Assembly (NCBI GenBank): GCA_902168105.1
Contig: CABHOY010000038.1
Span: 1-64,000 of the forward strand
Origin: an uncultured Flavihumibacter sp.
Lineage (GTDB): Bacteria; Bacteroidota; Bacteroidia; Chitinophagales; Chitinophagaceae
Reading direction: 5' to 3'
DNA: 64,000 nt
The notes beneath the pieces are model-generated. The model saw only the letters and a list, made by a program, of their open reading frames with translations, was not told the origin of the DNA and did not search any database. A program made the position numbers and the translations under genes. Below are positions 42,356 to 51,222 of this stretch, piece by piece (position 1 is the stretch's first letter; the number at the start of each line of letters is the position of its first letter).

Positions 42356-44599
42356 ATGACTACTAGAAAACTATGGCTTGCACTGGCCCTGGTAATGGCC
42401 AGCTCATTTGCCGTGCTCATATTCTTCGGCAATGACATATACAGAAAAGCGCCTCCGGTCCCTGCAAAGGTAGTGAGCGAAACAGGTGAAGTATTATTCA
42501 GCGGACAAGACATCAAAGACGGACAGAACGTCTGGCAGTCTATCGGCGGACAAACAGTAGGCAGCATCTGGGGACATGGTGCTTACATAGCTCCCGACTG
42601 GACGGCTGATTATCTGCATCGCGAATCACTCGCTATGCTGGATGCGCTTGCGGAAAAAGATGGTAAGACATACAGCAAACTATCTGCCGAAGAACAACTC
42701 ATCTACAAAGAAAGAATGAAACAGGACCTCCGGGTCAATACATTCGACGCTGCGCAAAATACGATCACGTATTCGGTTAGCAGAGCGAAAGTTTTTCATG
42801 AACTGGCGGCGTATTACACAAAGCTTTTCATGAATGATCCTTCCTTTAGTACACTTCGGAATCAGTATGCTATACCCGAAGGCACTATTAAAGATCCGGA
42901 ACGTATGCGCCTGATGGCCGCCTTCTTTGCATGGACCACCTGGGTATGTATCAGTGAACGGCCCGATGGCACACACGTCAGCTACACGAATAACTGGCCG
43001 GGTGATGAACTTGTAGGTAATGTACCTTCCGCTTCACTTCATCTGTGGTCTGGCTTCAGTGTATTATTGTTGCTCGGCTGTATTGCGCTGCTTGTATTAT
43101 ATCATGTCCGCAATAAGGAAGATGAACATGTCGATCTGCCTACTACTGATCCGCTCAGGAATATGCAGCCGACGCCTTCTATGAAAGCAGTCCTCAAATA
43201 TATATGGGTGGTGAGTATCCTCATCCTGGTACAGATGCTGGCGGGTATTATCACCGCGCACTATGGCGTAGAAGGACAAGGGTTTTACGGCATCCCGCTG
43301 GATAAATTCCTGCCGCAATCTATCTCCCGCAGCTGGCACGTACAGCTGGCTATCTTCTGGATCGCTACTTCATGGCTGGCTACGGGTCTTTATATGGGAC
43401 CAGCTATATCAGGCTATGAGCCACGTTTTCAGAAGCTGGGCGTGAATGTTCTTTTCATTGCGCTCATTATCGTAGTAGGTGGTTCACTGACGGGGCAATG
43501 GCTGGGTGTAATGCAGAAACTTGGATTGGTAGATAACTTCCTTTGGGGACATCAGGGATACGAATACATTGAGCTGGGAAGGATCTGGCAGATATTACTG
43601 CTGATTGGACTGGTGCTTTGGCTGGTGCTGATGTTACGCGCACTATGTCCGGCATTAAAGAAGAAAGATGAAAGCAGACATCTGCTCACGTTATTTGTGA
43701 TCGCGTCTGTAGCTATCGCCGTATTCTATGCGGCAGGCCTGATGTATGGCAGACAAACGCATCTGGCTATTGCAGAATACTGGCGCTGGTGGGTAGTGCA
43801 TTTGTGGGTGGAAGGTTTCTTTGAGGTATTTGCCACTGTCGTATCCGCCTTCCTGTTCTGCAGGCTGGGATTGTTACGCATGCAGTCCGCCACCATCAGC
43901 GTTCTTTTCTCTACTATTGTTTTCCTTGCGGGCGGCATCCTCGGTACATTCCATCACATTTATTTCAGTGCTACCCCTGTTGCAGTGCTGGCATTGGGCG
44001 CAACATTCAGCGCGCTGGAAATAGTGCCACTGGTATTGATCGGATATGAAGCATATCACAACTATACGCTCAGTAAATCCACTCCATGGATCAAAGCATA
44101 CAAATGGCCTATCTACTGTTTCATCGCCATCTGTTTCTGGAACTTCCTGGGTGCAGGCATCTTTGGTTTTGCCATCAATCCGCCGATCGCATTGTACTAC
44201 ATACAGGGACTCAATACTACGGCAGTGCATGGGCATACCGCGTTGTTCGGAGTATATGGCATACTGGGTATAGGGCTGATGTTATTTGTACTACGGGGAT
44301 TGTATCCTAATCATCACTGGAATGAAAGATTAATTGGCTGCGCATTCTGGCTGATCAATGTGGGACTGCTGGTAATGGTAACCGTCAGCATGCTGCCAAT
44401 AGGCATTTTGCAGGGCATGGCCTCCATCCAGCACGGGTACTGGTATGCACGTTCTGCTGAATTCATGCACACCGATACCATGCAGTTCTTACGCTGGTTG
44501 CGCGTACCAGGAGATATCCTGCTGGCGACCGGAGAACTATTACTCGTAGTATTTATTATCGGATTGAAGACCGGATGGTCATTGAAGGATAAGCGATAA
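42356..44599 (+). CDS. norZ: Quinol-dependent nitric oxide reductase (qNOR)
   Basis: A 747-residue inner-membrane enzyme that reduces two NO to N2O with quinol electrons. It has an N-terminal helix, a periplasmic domain (about 30-215, as in qNOR, replacing the NorC subunit, without a haem c CxxCH), and 12 core helices. Histidine ligands are visible: H482 in WVVHLWVEGFFE, H533 and H534 in GTFHHIYFS, and H625 and H627 in AVHGHTALFG, as expected for haems b, b3 and the non-haem iron. The nearby E486 is in the usual glutamate position. It is 120 bp after the DUF2249 gene, a gap holding a nested inverted repeat (AGACTGTA, 42286, with TACAGTCT, 42326). It likely detoxifies NO under the upstream regulator. 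Confidence 0.94.
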   Translation: MTTRKLWLALALVMASSFAVLIFFGNDIYRKAPPVPAKVVSETGEVLFSGQDIKDGQNVWQSIGGQTVGSIWGHGAYIAPDWTADYLHRESLAMLDALAEKDGKTYSKLSAEEQLIYKERMKQDLRVNTFDAAQNTITYSVSRAKVFHELAAYYTKLFMNDPSFSTLRNQYAIPEGTIKDPERMRLMAAFFAWTTWVCISERPDGTHVSYTNNWPGDELVGNVPSASLHLWSGFSVLLLLGCIALLVLYHVRNKEDEHVDLPTTDPLRNMQPTPSMKAVLKYIWVVSILILVQMLAGIITAHYGVEGQGFYGIPLDKFLPQSISRSWHVQLAIFWIATSWLATGLYMGPAISGYEPRFQKLGVNVLFIALIIVVGGSLTGQWLGVMQKLGLVDNFLWGHQGYEYIELGRIWQILLLIGLVLWLVLMLRALCPALKKKDESRHLLTLFVIASVAIAVFYAAGLMYGRQTHLAIAEYWRWWVVHLWVEGFFEVFATVVSAFLFCRLGLLRMQSATISVLFSTIVFLAGGILGTFHHIYFSATPVAVLALGATFSALEIVPLVLIGYEAYHNYTLSKSTPWIKAYKWPIYCFIAICFWNFLGAGIFGFAINPPIALYYIQGLNTTAVHGHTALFGVYGILGIGLMLFVLRGLYPNHHWNERLIGCAFWLINVGLLVMVTVSMLPIGILQGMASIQHGYWYARSAEFMHTDTMQFLRWLRVPGDILLATGELLLVVFIIGLKTGWSLKDKR

Positions 44600-44621
44600 A
44601 ACGACCAACCAATAACAATAG

Positions 44622-44658
44622 GAACCGGACAACGATAGACTGTTGTCCGGTTCTTTTA
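44622..44658 (+). terminator. Rho-independent terminator after the NO reductase
   Basis: A perfect 12-bp stem (gaaccggacaac, 44622-44633, with 44642-44653) has an 8-base loop and is followed by TTTTATT. The stop codon of the convergent GNAT gene lies in the T run. Confidence 0.9.
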
Positions 44659-45147
44659 TTCGCTTACTTTGGTATTTTCAACGGCAGCTTTTTCAGACAG
44701 TGTTTCTGCACCAATTGTATACTCGTATACTTTTTGTTGCTTACACTCTATAAAACCAGTTTTGGTATAGAAGGCCTGCGCACCTTCCCTGATCACATTT
44801 GTACGCACACGCAATTTGTCGATGTTCCTTTCGGCAGACCATTTCTTTGCTTTTTCAATTAATAGTCTTCCGATACCTTTTCCATGGGCATTGCGTGCTA
44901 CCACCAGTCCTCCGATCTCACAAAAAGGACCGCATTCAAGACGAATGGTATAGAGTACATGGATCCATCCCACAACGGTTTCTCCGTTGACTGCAACATA
45001 GGCGACATCGCAAATACTTTTATCAATCGCCTGAATGTATGTGATTGTGTCTTTAACTGTTGAGGGGTATCCTAACTCGGCTGATAAAGCGGCTACCTGC
45101 GCCGCGTCTTTCACTGAGACATGCCTTACATAAATCGCACCGTTCAT
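44656..45147 (-). CDS. GNAT-family N-acetyltransferase
   Basis: A 163-residue GNAT enzyme. Motif A reads GGLVVARNAHGKGIGRLLIEKA, and the C-terminal region LRVRTNVIREGAQAFYTKTGF holds the conserved tyrosine. The N-terminus (YVRHVSVKDAAQVAALSAELGYP) resembles the group that acts on small amines or amino acids. Substrate unknown. A perfect -7 box lies 28 bp before its start. Confidence 0.9.
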   Translation of the reverse strand: MNGAIYVRHVSVKDAAQVAALSAELGYPSTVKDTITYIQAIDKSICDVAYVAVNGETVVGWIHVLYTIRLECGPFCEIGGLVVARNAHGKGIGRLLIEKAKKWSAERNIDKLRVRTNVIREGAQAFYTKTGFIECKQQKVYEYTIGAETLSEKAAVENTKVSE

Positions 45148-45175
45148 TTACTGCTTATTTACATTAATCGAATTC

Positions 45176-45183
45176 CAAATATA
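45176..45183 (-). promoter_or_regulatory. -7 box of the GNAT gene
   Basis: TATATTTG on the minus strand fits TAnnTTTG, 28 bp before the start codon. No matching -33 box was seen. Confidence 0.5.
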
Positions 45184-45261
45184 ATTGGATGGAATAAAAG
45201 TAAACATTTTCATGCTTGGCATGGCATATTTATTGGGATATTTGTAATTAAAAAAAGTACT

Positions 45262-45573
45262 ATGGACGACACACATGATATTAAAATTATTCCTGTTGAC
45301 TACAACTCAAATGAAATGCCGGATGCAGTCAGAAGGTACCAGCCCATCCTGTTAAATGACGGAAATGAATATTGTTGTTTGCTGGGAGAAATTCCTGAGT
45401 ACGGCATATATGGCTGTGGCGACAGTCCGGAAGAGGCAATTATGCACTGGAACCAGAAATATCTGCAGAAAACAGTTGAGGGAGCTTTGTTTTCAACCAA
45501 AAGACCTGTACTTGGAGATCATACTACCAATGAATTAGTAAAGGCCTATTTCTACAGCAGCATGTCCCATTAA
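45262..45573 (+). CDS. Hypothetical cytosolic protein
   Basis: A 103-residue protein, not recognised. I chose the ATG at 45262 because the frame upstream (open from 45121) is AT-rich, lies in the promoter region shared with the divergent GNAT and encodes an odd aromatic sequence. The protein is acidic and has the segments YNSNEMPDAVRRYQPILL and GDSPEEAIMHWNQKY, the latter resembling the helix of HicB-like or similar small alpha/beta proteins. A near-consensus -7 box (GATATTTG) ends about 15 bp before the ATG. Confidence 0.6.
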   Translation: MDDTHDIKIIPVDYNSNEMPDAVRRYQPILLNDGNEYCCLLGEIPEYGIYGCGDSPEEAIMHWNQKYLQKTVEGALFSTKRPVLGDHTTNELVKAYFYSSMSH

Positions 45574-45594
45574 AGCAACATCCCGTAGAAAAAT

Positions 45595-46080
45595 ATGTAC
45601 CTTGGCATAAAGGAAACCTTATATATGTCAATACTTACCGCACTAAAACAATTATTCAATCGCGATCTGAACAAGCTAAAGGAGGAAATATCTTTATATC
45701 AGTATGAGCCTGCTCTATGGTTAACCGATGCGAATATTACCAATCCCGCCGGTAATTTATGCTTACATCTGGTGGGAAATTTAAATACGTTCGTCGGTGT
45801 ACATTTAGGCGGCACGGATTATATCCGCAAACGGGACCTTGAATTTTCTCTAAGAGATGTTCCCCGTGCAGAACTGCTGCAAAAGGTAGATGATACGATC
45901 AGGATTATTGAAAGCACATTGGACAGTCTTTCAGAAGACCAGTTAACGGAAGAATACCCCATTACTGTTTTTGACACCAGAACAACTAAAGCTTATATGT
46001 TGCTCCATCTTGCCACACATCTTGGATATCATCTGGGCCAGATCAACTATCACAGGCGCCTGCTTGATAAAACAGCATAG
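45595..46080 (+). CDS. DinB-family (DUF1572-like) protein
   Basis: A 161-residue four-helix-bundle protein of the DinB/YfiT superfamily. The likely metal ligands are a His in LCLHLVGNLNTFV and two in HLATHLGYHLGQINYHRR, the standard three-His arrangement. An internal ATG ten codons in (45625) is an alternative start. DinB proteins are putative metal-dependent transferases or thiol-dependent enzymes; the substrate here is unknown. It is 21 bp after the hypothetical gene and so probably co-transcribed. Confidence 0.85.
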   Translation: MYLGIKETLYMSILTALKQLFNRDLNKLKEEISLYQYEPALWLTDANITNPAGNLCLHLVGNLNTFVGVHLGGTDYIRKRDLEFSLRDVPRAELLQKVDDTIRIIESTLDSLSEDQLTEEYPITVFDTRTTKAYMLLHLATHLGYHLGQINYHRRLLDKTA

Positions 46081-46145
46081 TTTTATTGCTTCTTTCAACG
46101 CGCGCAGTCCTGGTTTTGCAATAGCCATAAAGGTGCATTTCACGC

Positions 46146-46910
46146 TTACCAGAAAGTAGCTGATCTGTAAAATTCACCAGGTGTTTTACCAGTGAATGAT
46201 TTGAAGTCTTTTATAAAATGCGCCTGGTCAAAATACCCGGCCTCATATGCCAGGGACGTCAACGTAGTGTTATCTGCCCGGTTTATCAGGCCTCTTAAGC
46301 GCACGATGGAGGCGAACTGTTTAGGAGAAGCACCCGTTGTTTTCCTGAACCGCTTTTCAAAAGCATCCTGGCTGATATGCAGATCATCCAGCAGCGTCTT
46401 TATCCGCAGGTTACCACCTGCATGCCTGATACTGCGAACAGCCTCCTGGATCAGCAGATCAGGTTTTGCCTGCCGGCGGATCATCTTCAGTAGAAAGCAT
46501 TGTATTATATCGATGCAGGCCCGTTTACTTTCCGCAGCCACCAGTTGTGCTGTAATATCGTCGAGTTGTTGCCTGCGGATGAAATTATCGAGCGGCACCG
46601 CTCCTCCGAATAATTCATGCATCGGTTCCTTAAAGAAAGCAGCAGCGCCATCTTCCCGGAAAACGATCAGCAGATTAGCTGTATTACCGGTGTAGGTCAG
46701 TGAACGGGATGTCTTTCTAAGCCCTCCCAAAACTGCCGCAGGCAGTATCCCCTGATCATTTTCCACCACAGTTCCCTTCAACCGGAAAGCCATTACAACA
46801 GCCGTATCCGGCAGGATCTGGTTCTGCACGGCATGTTCGCTTTCAATGATCATGAAAGACCTGATAAATGGCTGTAATGCTGCTACCGGTATGTACTGTT
46901 CGATATGCAT
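46146..46910 (-). CDS. AraC-family transcriptional regulator
   Basis: About 254 residues from the ATG at 46910. A TTG seven codons upstream is less plausible. The N-terminal domain (PVAALQPFIRSFMIIES and ILPDTAVVMAFRLKG) resembles the DUF6597-type sensing domain common in Bacteroidota AraC proteins. The C-terminal double helix-turn-helix reads LRIKTLLDDLHISQDAFEKRF and LTSLAYEAGYFDQAHFIKDF with the signature FTGKTPGEF. It precedes nothing obvious on its own strand; target genes unknown. Confidence 0.88.
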   Translation of the reverse strand: MHIEQYIPVAALQPFIRSFMIIESEHAVQNQILPDTAVVMAFRLKGTVVENDQGILPAAVLGGLRKTSRSLTYTGNTANLLIVFREDGAAAFFKEPMHELFGGAVPLDNFIRRQQLDDITAQLVAAESKRACIDIIQCFLLKMIRRQAKPDLLIQEAVRSIRHAGGNLRIKTLLDDLHISQDAFEKRFRKTTGASPKQFASIVRLRGLINRADNTTLTSLAYEAGYFDQAHFIKDFKSFTGKTPGEFYRSATFW

Positions 46911-46950
46911 GAAGGCGACGGTATACAACAAATATAATCCTTATTCCCGC

Positions 46951-47256
46951 TTATTCCATCCGGCGCAAAATGCGGTAGTCGACATAAAAAGTACCGAAAG
47001 GAATGATACATGCTAACAGTACCTTCCAGGTGATGTCAGTGAACTTCCATTTATACTCAATGCCAACACTTAAGGTATTGATCACGAAGATCACAAAGAA
47101 AAAACCATGTATCGGCCCCAGTAATTTCACCAGGGATGGGTCATTGGAGGCGTATTTCATAGGCACAGCAATTCCGAGTAATATCAATAAGGAAATACCT
47201 TCCAGGAAACCGACGAGCCTTAAACGGCCTACTTTTGTACGAAGAAAACGTATCAT
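46951..47256 (-). CDS. DUF3817 membrane protein
   Basis: About 101 residues from the ATG at 47256, which is two bases after the stop of the upstream gene; the ORF stays open further, into that gene. Three hydrophobic helices and the conserved pieces GFLEGISLLILLG--PMKY and GPIHGFFFVIFVIN identify DUF3817 (YdzA/integral membrane family). Function unknown. Tightly coupled to the next membrane gene upstream. Confidence 0.85.
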   Translation of the reverse strand: MIRFLRTKVGRLRLVGFLEGISLLILLGIAVPMKYASNDPSLVKLLGPIHGFFFVIFVINTLSVGIEYKWKFTDITWKVLLACIIPFGTFYVDYRILRRME

Positions 47257-47258
47257 GT

Positions 47259-47723
47259 CTAAAATGTTCTTAAATATGGCCTGTGCGCCAGCGGCGAAAA
47301 AGGCCATGGTATAGCAATGAAAATGATTAACAGCCCAAGCACGAACAACAATGTCATTATTCTGAACTTGCCCTGGTTAGTGACTGATCTTTTGGCGGAA
47401 GAAGAGCCGATAGTAATGACGATAACAGCAATGGACATCAGGATCACATGCAGTAATCCAAAGAAAAGATAATCGAACTGTTTTATAGCTTCCTGGTAAT
47501 TCCCCCGGAAGTAAGCGATCAACGGACTGTTGAAATACAATACATATCCTAATGCAAGTTGTATATGGGCAATCGTAGCTGTGATATGTCTTACCCTGTT
47601 GTCAGCAAGTGTGAAAGAGCGTTTACCCATCCATCCCCTGATACCTCTGTATATGGCATAAAGCAGGCTTAATACGACCATCCATCTGAAAAAAGAATGT
47701 AATAACAACAAGGAAAAATACAT
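47259..47723 (-). CDS. Predicted integral membrane protein
   Basis: A 154-residue inner-membrane protein with about four helices, not firmly recognised. Histidines lie near or within the helices (LLLLHSFFRW, ITATIAHIQLALGYVLYF, LLHVILMSIAVIVI), an arrangement seen in haem-b or cytochrome b561-like membrane proteins, but this is only suggestive. It is first in a two-gene unit with the DUF3817 gene (2-bp gap) and divergent from the short spacer before the AraC gene. Confidence 0.7.
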   Translation of the reverse strand: MYFSLLLLHSFFRWMVVLSLLYAIYRGIRGWMGKRSFTLADNRVRHITATIAHIQLALGYVLYFNSPLIAYFRGNYQEAIKQFDYLFFGLLHVILMSIAVIVITIGSSSAKRSVTNQGKFRIMTLLFVLGLLIIFIAIPWPFSPLAHRPYLRTF

Positions 47724-47789
47724 CGCTACATTTTGTACCGCAAAGCTCCTCCGAAACAGGAGAATCCGTTAGGACATAAAAAGTGTTCT

Positions 47790-48695
47790 TTAGGACGTTT
47801 TGATCATTCTTCTAAACTCAGTAGGTGTTATTCCCTCATAACGTTTAAACAAGCGGGTGAAATAGGACTGGTCTTCAAACCCGACCTGTATCGCCACTTC
47901 ACTAATGGGAAAATCGGACTGGCTCAGTAATACCTTTGCTTCCAGCACAATTGCCTCATCGATCCATTTCGTTGGTGCTTTCCGGGTGATCGTTCTCACC
48001 GATCTATTCAGGTGGCTGGGTGAGATATTGAGCATTGCGGCATAGTCGCTCACCATATGCCTGTCCCTGATATGCTGAAAGACAAGCTCCCGGAACCTGT
48101 TCGTAATGCCCGCCGCATTTGTTTGCGGACCGGCAGTCGCCGGCTGGTATACCCTGTTCACTTCACACAACAGCGCTATCAGGTATGGTTGTAGGATATT
48201 CAGGTGCTGCAACCCATACTCCAGGTATTCTTCCAGGATGCGGTTAAAAAGGTGTGATATAAATTGGGCGGTGGCTTCACCTAATATAATACGCGGGTTA
48301 CCCCACACTTTCAGGAACTCAAACTCTTTCAGCAATTCACTATTGCCATATTTGCCCAACAACATATCATCATGGAAATTGCAGAAATAACCTTTGTTCT
48401 GATCATGTTCATCAAAAGAGAAAACCTGTCCGGCAGGTACGAACAACATCTCCCCTGCTCCGATACGATATTGCTCACTACCGATCTTCATAGCGGCCGA
48501 TCCTTCCGTGATATACAGACAGGAATGTGTCAGGCTGCGGGAAGGAGGAACGGCTTGTTTTACATGCGGGTACATGTCTTCCAGTCGGCACATCAGGAAC
48601 TTATTCAGGTCGCCTTTTAGCAGGGCCTCCAATTCCCGGGAGGGCATAAACCGGGAAGTGAATGCCCGGGCGTCGTATACCTTGATCTCGTTCAT
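47790..48695 (-). CDS. AraC-family transcriptional regulator with cupin domain
   Basis: A 301-residue regulator. The N-terminal cupin-like domain (SLTHSCLYITEGSAAMKIGS...LFVPAGQVFSF) probably senses a small ligand. The C-terminal helix-turn-helices are MVSDYAAMLNISPSHLNRSV and FPISEVAIQVGFEDQSYFTR with the signature FKRYEGITPTEFRR. It is divergent from the PP2C-like gene. The ligand and targets are unknown. Confidence 0.9.
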   Translation of the reverse strand: MNEIKVYDARAFTSRFMPSRELEALLKGDLNKFLMCRLEDMYPHVKQAVPPSRSLTHSCLYITEGSAAMKIGSEQYRIGAGEMLFVPAGQVFSFDEHDQNKGYFCNFHDDMLLGKYGNSELLKEFEFLKVWGNPRIILGEATAQFISHLFNRILEEYLEYGLQHLNILQPYLIALLCEVNRVYQPATAGPQTNAAGITNRFRELVFQHIRDRHMVSDYAAMLNISPSHLNRSVRTITRKAPTKWIDEAIVLEAKVLLSQSDFPISEVAIQVGFEDQSYFTRLFKRYEGITPTEFRRMIKTS

Positions 48696-48741
48696 ATGAG
48701 GGGCAGACGAACGAGGCGGGGAAATATTGTCAGGGATTTGT

Positions 48742-48749
48742 TATTTTTG
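48742..48749 (+). promoter_or_regulatory. -7 box of the PP2C-like phosphatase gene
   Basis: TATTTTTG fits TAnnTTTG and lies nine bases before the ATG at 48759, so the transcript would be nearly leaderless. It argues against the upstream start at 48696. Confidence 0.5.
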
Positions 48750-48758
48750 AGTTCCAAC

Positions 48759-49481
48759 ATGAAGATCTATACCACACTCCAAAAAGGAGAATATCACCTG
48801 CTGCATTGCGAAGATTACCTGTTTTTTGATAAGATCAACCCCGATACTATTGTCTGTGCAGTAATGGATGGTTGTACAATGGGCACAGACAGTTATTTTG
48901 TATCTACACTGACAGGAAAGATCCTCCGCAAGATCATCAAGGCAAAGAGTTATGCAGACTTTTATATGCCCACGGCAACATCGCCTTCTTTACTGTTGAA
49001 TGATATTATGCACCAGCTTTTCAATGAGCTGAATATTATCCGGAATCAACTACAACTGGAAAGGAATGAATTGCTGACCACTCTCCTGCTCCTGGTGGCT
49101 GACACGAAACAAGATAAAGGAGCTATACTGGTTATTGGTGATGGCGTAATCAGCATAAATGGTACCACTACAATATTTGACCAGGAGAACAAACCTGATT
49201 ATTTAGGCTATCATTTATCTGAAAATTTTGATACGTGGTGGGAACGACAACAATGTATTCCGGTGGATGCTTTGCAAGATATTAGTCTTTCAACTGATGG
49301 CATCACATCATTTATCAATTTGCAGCCATCCTCAGAAACGATCGACCCGATGCAATTCCTGCTGGTCGATCATGCACGGTCTGAGACAGACGAAATGTTG
49401 AATATGAAGCTGAAAAACCTGGAACATCAGCACGGGATGAAATCCGGAGATGATCTGGCGGTGATAAGGTTGATAAGGTAA
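48759..49481 (+). CDS. PP2C-like protein phosphatase
   Basis: About 240 residues from the ATG at 48759. The open frame reaches back to 48696, but that part is basic and runs through the promoter. Metal-binding elements of the PP2C fold are present: VCAVMDGCTMG (Asp-Gly), ISLSTDGITSF and the C-terminal SGDDLAVIRL, with the acidic Asp pair. The early E-D-YLFF element corresponds to the first conserved aspartate region. It is likely a metal-dependent serine/threonine phosphatase of the bacterial SpoIIE/PP2C type; partner kinase unknown. Divergent from the AraC gene. Confidence 0.82.
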   Translation: MKIYTTLQKGEYHLLHCEDYLFFDKINPDTIVCAVMDGCTMGTDSYFVSTLTGKILRKIIKAKSYADFYMPTATSPSLLLNDIMHQLFNELNIIRNQLQLERNELLTTLLLLVADTKQDKGAILVIGDGVISINGTTTIFDQENKPDYLGYHLSENFDTWWERQQCIPVDALQDISLSTDGITSFINLQPSSETIDPMQFLLVDHARSETDEMLNMKLKNLEHQHGMKSGDDLAVIRLIR

Positions 49482-49509
49482 GCGCATTGCTTTTGCTAAT
49501 GTATTACTT

Positions 49510-49539
49510 AGCCGCCTCAATACATCGAGACGGCTTTTT
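49510..49539. terminator. Terminator between the phosphatase and antiporter genes
   Basis: agccgcctc (49510-49518) pairs with gagacggct (49527-49535), one C-A position on the plus strand (G-U on the minus). Five T residues follow on the plus side. Confidence 0.75.
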
Positions 49540-49547
49540 GACATATC

Positions 49548-51149
49548 TTAAAACTGCAACCGCAATTTCTCCTCCGCAAGGTCAAGCTGTGAAAAAACCT
49601 TACGGATGATATCTTCATTAAACTCTGCTTTCTTATTTATCTCTTCAAGCATTGCACGTTGCTCCCGTAACAGTTCATAATAAACAGTTTTGTAACGTTT
49701 GATGGCATCATGGCGATTCACGTCTGTACCGTGCGATTCCGCATAACTATGCAAAAAGGACTTTTCATTTACCAGGCCTGATCTAAATTGCTGTAACAGC
49801 ACATTCTCATCAACGTCCGTTTTATACAAACGGTCGAGCACTTCTAAAGTCGTATACGCCAGTTTCTTTCTGACGAGGGTTTCCTGTTCAACTTCTGATA
49901 GCAGATAATCCGGTTCCTCGAGTTTCAGTTTACGGATCAGTACCGGCAATGTAAGTCCCTGAAGCACCAGCGTCACCAGTATTACGACAAATGTGATAAA
50001 GAGGATCATATTACGTTGTGGGAACGGATGATCTCCTGCCATGAGTGGAATGTGTAATGCTGCAGCCAGGGATACCACGCCGCGCATACCTGCCCATCCG
50101 AATACAAGCGGCATCCGCCAGCCTGGATTACTATCAGCAGTTTTAATAAACCTGCTGATAAAAACAGTGAATATGGAAGCGCCCATCGTACTGAGGATAC
50201 GGGCAATGATCACCACTACTGAAATGATCAATCCGTATATTATAGCCTGTGTAAGTGAGATATCGCCCAACTGGTGCACCACTACCGGCAGTTCAAGACC
50301 TATCAGCATGAATACGATACTATTCAGCACAAATCCTACCGTAGACCATACATTGTTGCCCTGTAGACGGCTCAGATGACTGAGCACGGAATGACTCTTG
50401 CTGGACATGAACAGGCCACCACTTACCACCGCCAGCACACCGGAGAATTCAAAGGCTTCTGCCGTGACGTACATGATATATGGCGCTATCAATGTTAATA
50501 CAGTATCCATACTGGGTGTTGTAGGCAACCATCGGTGGATGGCGTAAAATACCAGTCCGATGCCAATCCCCATTGCAATCCCCATAACGATCACCACCAC
50601 AAAACTGAGGGCGGCTTCCTGAAAAGAGAATGTGCCTGTTACAACGGCTGCCAGTGCAAAACGATATACGATTAGACTGGATGCATCATTCATCAGGCTT
50701 TCTCCCTCGATGATCGATCTAAGCCGCTTTGGCGCTTCAACATCCTTTAATACCGTTGAAGCAGAGACGGCATCGGGCGGAGAGATAATACCTCCCAGCA
50801 AAAAACCGAGCGCCAGTGTAAAGCCCGGAATGAGATTGCTGGATATTACCGCTATCACGCAGGAGGTAAGCAACACAATTCCGAAGGCGAATGAACTTAT
50901 TACCCTGCGCCATTTCCAGAACTCCTTCCAGGAAGTGTACCAGGCTGCTTCATAAAGCAAGGGTGGCAGGAAGATCATGAAGATAAGCTCGGGATTGATT
51001 GAGATAGCTGGCAGGCCAGGGATGAAACTGATTCCCAGTCCGCCCACTACCAGCACAATAGGATAAGAGATCTTAATCCTTTGAGCTAGCATTACCAGCA
51101 ACAGAATAACAAGTATAAGGCCTATGTACAATACAAAAGTAGCATGCAT
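49548..51149 (-). CDS. CPA1-family Na+/H+ antiporter
   Basis: A 533-residue inner-membrane antiporter with about 12 helices (1-420) and a C-terminal cytoplasmic tail of about 110 residues, largely helical and charged. The CPA1 ion-binding signature ND is seen as N154-D155 in EGESLMNDASSLIVYR, with D126 in ISPPDAVSA and the conserved GWAGMRGVVSLAAAL. It exchanges cytoplasmic Na+ or K+ for protons to control pH and salt. Single gene. Confidence 0.93.
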   Translation of the reverse strand: MHATFVLYIGLILVILLLVMLAQRIKISYPIVLVVGGLGISFIPGLPAISINPELIFMIFLPPLLYEAAWYTSWKEFWKWRRVISSFAFGIVLLTSCVIAVISSNLIPGFTLALGFLLGGIISPPDAVSASTVLKDVEAPKRLRSIIEGESLMNDASSLIVYRFALAAVVTGTFSFQEAALSFVVVIVMGIAMGIGIGLVFYAIHRWLPTTPSMDTVLTLIAPYIMYVTAEAFEFSGVLAVVSGGLFMSSKSHSVLSHLSRLQGNNVWSTVGFVLNSIVFMLIGLELPVVVHQLGDISLTQAIIYGLIISVVVIIARILSTMGASIFTVFISRFIKTADSNPGWRMPLVFGWAGMRGVVSLAAALHIPLMAGDHPFPQRNMILFITFVVILVTLVLQGLTLPVLIRKLKLEEPDYLLSEVEQETLVRKKLAYTTLEVLDRLYKTDVDENVLLQQFRSGLVNEKSFLHSYAESHGTDVNRHDAIKRYKTVYYELLREQRAMLEEINKKAEFNEDIIRKVFSQLDLAEEKLRLQF

Positions 51150-51189
51150 AGGTACTAAAATAGTATAATCTGCGGGTATTAAAAATGGC

Positions 51190-51197
51190 TATTTTTG
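51190..51197 (+). promoter_or_regulatory. -7 box of the M3 peptidase gene
   Basis: TATTTTTG fits TAnnTTTG and lies 26 bp before the ATG at 51223. No clear -33 box. Confidence 0.5.
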
Positions 51198-51222
51198 CAG
51201 GGCAACATTTAACAACGACGAC

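Noticed and set aside
45121..45261. Upstream 47-codon extension of the 103-residue hypothetical gene
   Set aside because: It runs through the promoter region shared with the divergent GNAT gene and encodes an atypical aromatic-rich stretch.
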